Shown in pieces: positions 6,059 to 6,702 of a DNA stretch of 6,702 nt. Source of the stretch: Planctomicrobium sp. (GTDB lineage: Bacteria; Planctomycetota; Planctomycetia; Planctomycetales; Planctomycetaceae); NCBI GenBank assembly GCA_018659505.1, contig JABJMI010000938.1, positions 1-6,702 of the forward strand. The letters are read 5' to 3'. The notes beneath the pieces are model-generated. The model made no database searches and was not told where the DNA came from. It worked only from the letters and a program-made list of their open reading frames with translations. A program made the position numbers and the translations under genes. Positions within the stretch are counted from its first letter, which is position 1. Every line of letters starts with the position of its first letter.

Positions 6059-6077
6059 TGCCCACTAGATGTGGGCA
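6059..6077. repeat. Hairpin downstream of prfB
   Basis: TGCCCAC-TAGAT-GTGGGCA is a perfect 7-bp stem with a 5-base loop. It lies 37 bases beyond the prfB stop codon in the direction of prfB transcription. No T-run follows on the minus strand, so it is not a textbook intrinsic terminator, though it could protect the prfB mRNA 3' end. A TTTTTT tract on the minus strand (6090-6095) precedes rather than follows it. Confidence 0.6.
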
Positions 6078-6113
6078 GCTAAACGGCGTTAAAAAAGCGA
6101 CATCATTATACAT

Positions 6114-6702
6114 TTACTTCGCAATACTCCAACGGAGGTAAGCTTCGATCAATTCGTCGAGATCGCCGTCTAGGATTTCAAACGGGTTGTTGAGTTTCAG
6201 TTCCATACGATCATCTTTGACGTATTGCTGCGGTTGCAAGACGTAGTGGCGAATCGTTTGTCCGCCGAAACCGATTTTGGATTTTTCACCTCTGCGGGCA
6301 GCTGTGGCTGCGCTCTGTTTTTCCTGTTCGATCTGGAATAACTTCGCTTGCAACATTTTTTGAGCGGAGGCTCGGTTCTTATGCTGGCTGCGTTCGTTCT
6401 GACATTGAGCCACGACACCCGTTTCCAAGTGTGTTAAACGGACAGCAGAATCAGTCTTGTTTACGTGTTGTCCCCCTGCCCCACTGGCACGGTAAGTATC
6501 TTGACGAACGTCTTTATCCCAGTTGATTTCAATAACTTCGATGTCCCCCAGATCGGGAATAACATCAACCGCAGCGAACGAAGTATGTCTTCGACCTGCT
6601 GAATCAAAGGGGCTGATTCGAACAAGGCGATGATTGCCTGTTTCGCTTTTCAGATAACCAAACGCATAAGAACCTTTGACGTGCAACGTTACATTCCGTA
6701 AG
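6114..6702 (-). CDS. prfB: Peptide chain release factor 2 (RF2), 5' part outside the window
   Basis: RF2 recognises UGA and UAA stop codons and triggers peptide release on the ribosome. About 195 C-terminal residues are visible; the frame stays open to the window edge (reading [16 protein letters not shown] at the boundary), so the start and any programmed frameshift site lie outside. The stop-codon recognition motif SPF (codons at 6606-6614, in [11 protein letters not shown]) identifies RF2 rather than RF1. The catalytic GGQ (6468-6476, in [18 protein letters not shown]) is intact, followed by [18 protein letters not shown] and the conserved [13 protein letters not shown] near the end. The tail segment [18 protein letters not shown] differs from the usual RF2 KDxRTxxE form. 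A TTG at 6684-6686 is in frame but is an internal codon, not the start. The stop is TAA. Confidence 0.95.
   Translation of the reverse strand, partial: LRNVTLHVKGSYAFGYLKSETGNHRLVRISPFDSAGRRHTSFAAVDVIPDLGDIEVIEINWDKDVRQDTYRASGAGGQHVNKTDSAVRLTHLETGVVAQCQNERSQHKNRASAQKMLQAKLFQIEQEKQSAATAARRGEKSKIGFGGQTIRHYVLQPQQYVKDDRMELKLNNPFEILDGDLDELIEAYLRWSIAK

Larger units (their letters stand above)
5501..6113. other. Gene-poor spacer with scattered palindromes
   Basis: These 613 bases between the secreted-protein gene and prfB hold no convincing coding region. Open frames here lack homology-like motifs and SD sequences and run across the palindromic repeats. Visible structure, left to right on the + strand: a small leader hairpin GGCAA-TCG-TTGCC (5557-5569) upstream of the secreted-protein start; a dyad ATATC-AC-GATAT (5603-5614); arms CCGATA/TATCGG with a 17-base spacer (5643-5671); the repeat fragments at 5771-5877 and 5967-5993; a dyad GTGAA-C-TTCAC (5831-5841); and the hairpin at 6059-6077. 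The promoter of the secreted-protein gene should lie here, but I could not pick one out. The region may be the decayed remains of mobile repeats. Confidence 0.6.

Noticed and set aside
6059..6077. Intrinsic terminator of prfB
   Set aside because: The stem is convincing but no T-run follows it on the minus strand.
5792..6082. 96-codon plus-strand frame in the gene-poor gap
   Set aside because: It crosses three palindromic repeat elements, lacks an SD, and its sequence is that of translated repeats.
6684..6686. TTG as the start codon of prfB
   Set aside because: The frame stays open upstream to the window edge with RF2-like residues, and RF2 needs about 150 or more residues before this point.

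Overview
The window looks like an ordinary chromosomal stretch of a planctomycete (Planctomycetales, moderate G+C). I infer this from the style of the proteins: a HisC with a short PGEQPQ-type N-terminus, a PQQ-like propeller beside housekeeping genes, a double-PDZ DegP-like protease, and a small secreted Tyr/Gly-rich protein unlike anything I know from model bacteria. Loose gene packing and weak or absent Shine-Dalgarno (SD) sequences before three of the six genes also fit. No phage, plasmid, CRISPR or intact insertion sequence is visible, and no tRNA or rRNA.

Layout. Bases 12-84 are ten tandem copies of the heptamer AACTCCT, which end three bases before the start codon of hisC (88-1179, +). 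The next two genes follow at short spacing: a membrane-anchored or exported PQQ-like beta-propeller protein (1234-2451, +) and a stand-alone NAD(P)H-hydrate epimerase, nnrE (2492-3169, +), which ends in three tandem TAA codons. The three are probably co-transcribed. A 272-bp spacer with a 7-bp inverted repeat and possible weak promoter elements leads to a DegP/HtrA protease gene (3442-4953, +) with a near-perfect SD. A long, symmetrical, probably bidirectional terminator (5006-5044) separates it from a convergent gene for a 143-residue secreted Tyr/Gly-rich protein (5069-5500, -). Bases 5501-6113 hold no convincing gene but contain several short palindromic repeat fragments and hairpins. The right edge holds the 3' two-thirds or less of prfB, release factor 2 (6114 to beyond 6702, -).

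How the genes fit together. HisC (histidine synthesis), NnrE (repair of damaged NAD(P)H) and RF2 (translation termination at UGA/UAA) are housekeeping functions. The propeller protein, the protease and the small Tyr/Gly-rich protein all carry N-terminal export signals, so the middle of the window is biased towards envelope functions. I see no sign of a coherent new multi-gene system. The most unusual items are the heptamer array occupying the hisC translation-initiation region, the orphan secreted protein, the repeat-bearing gap at 5501-6113, and an RF2 whose C-terminal tail looks partly RF1-like.
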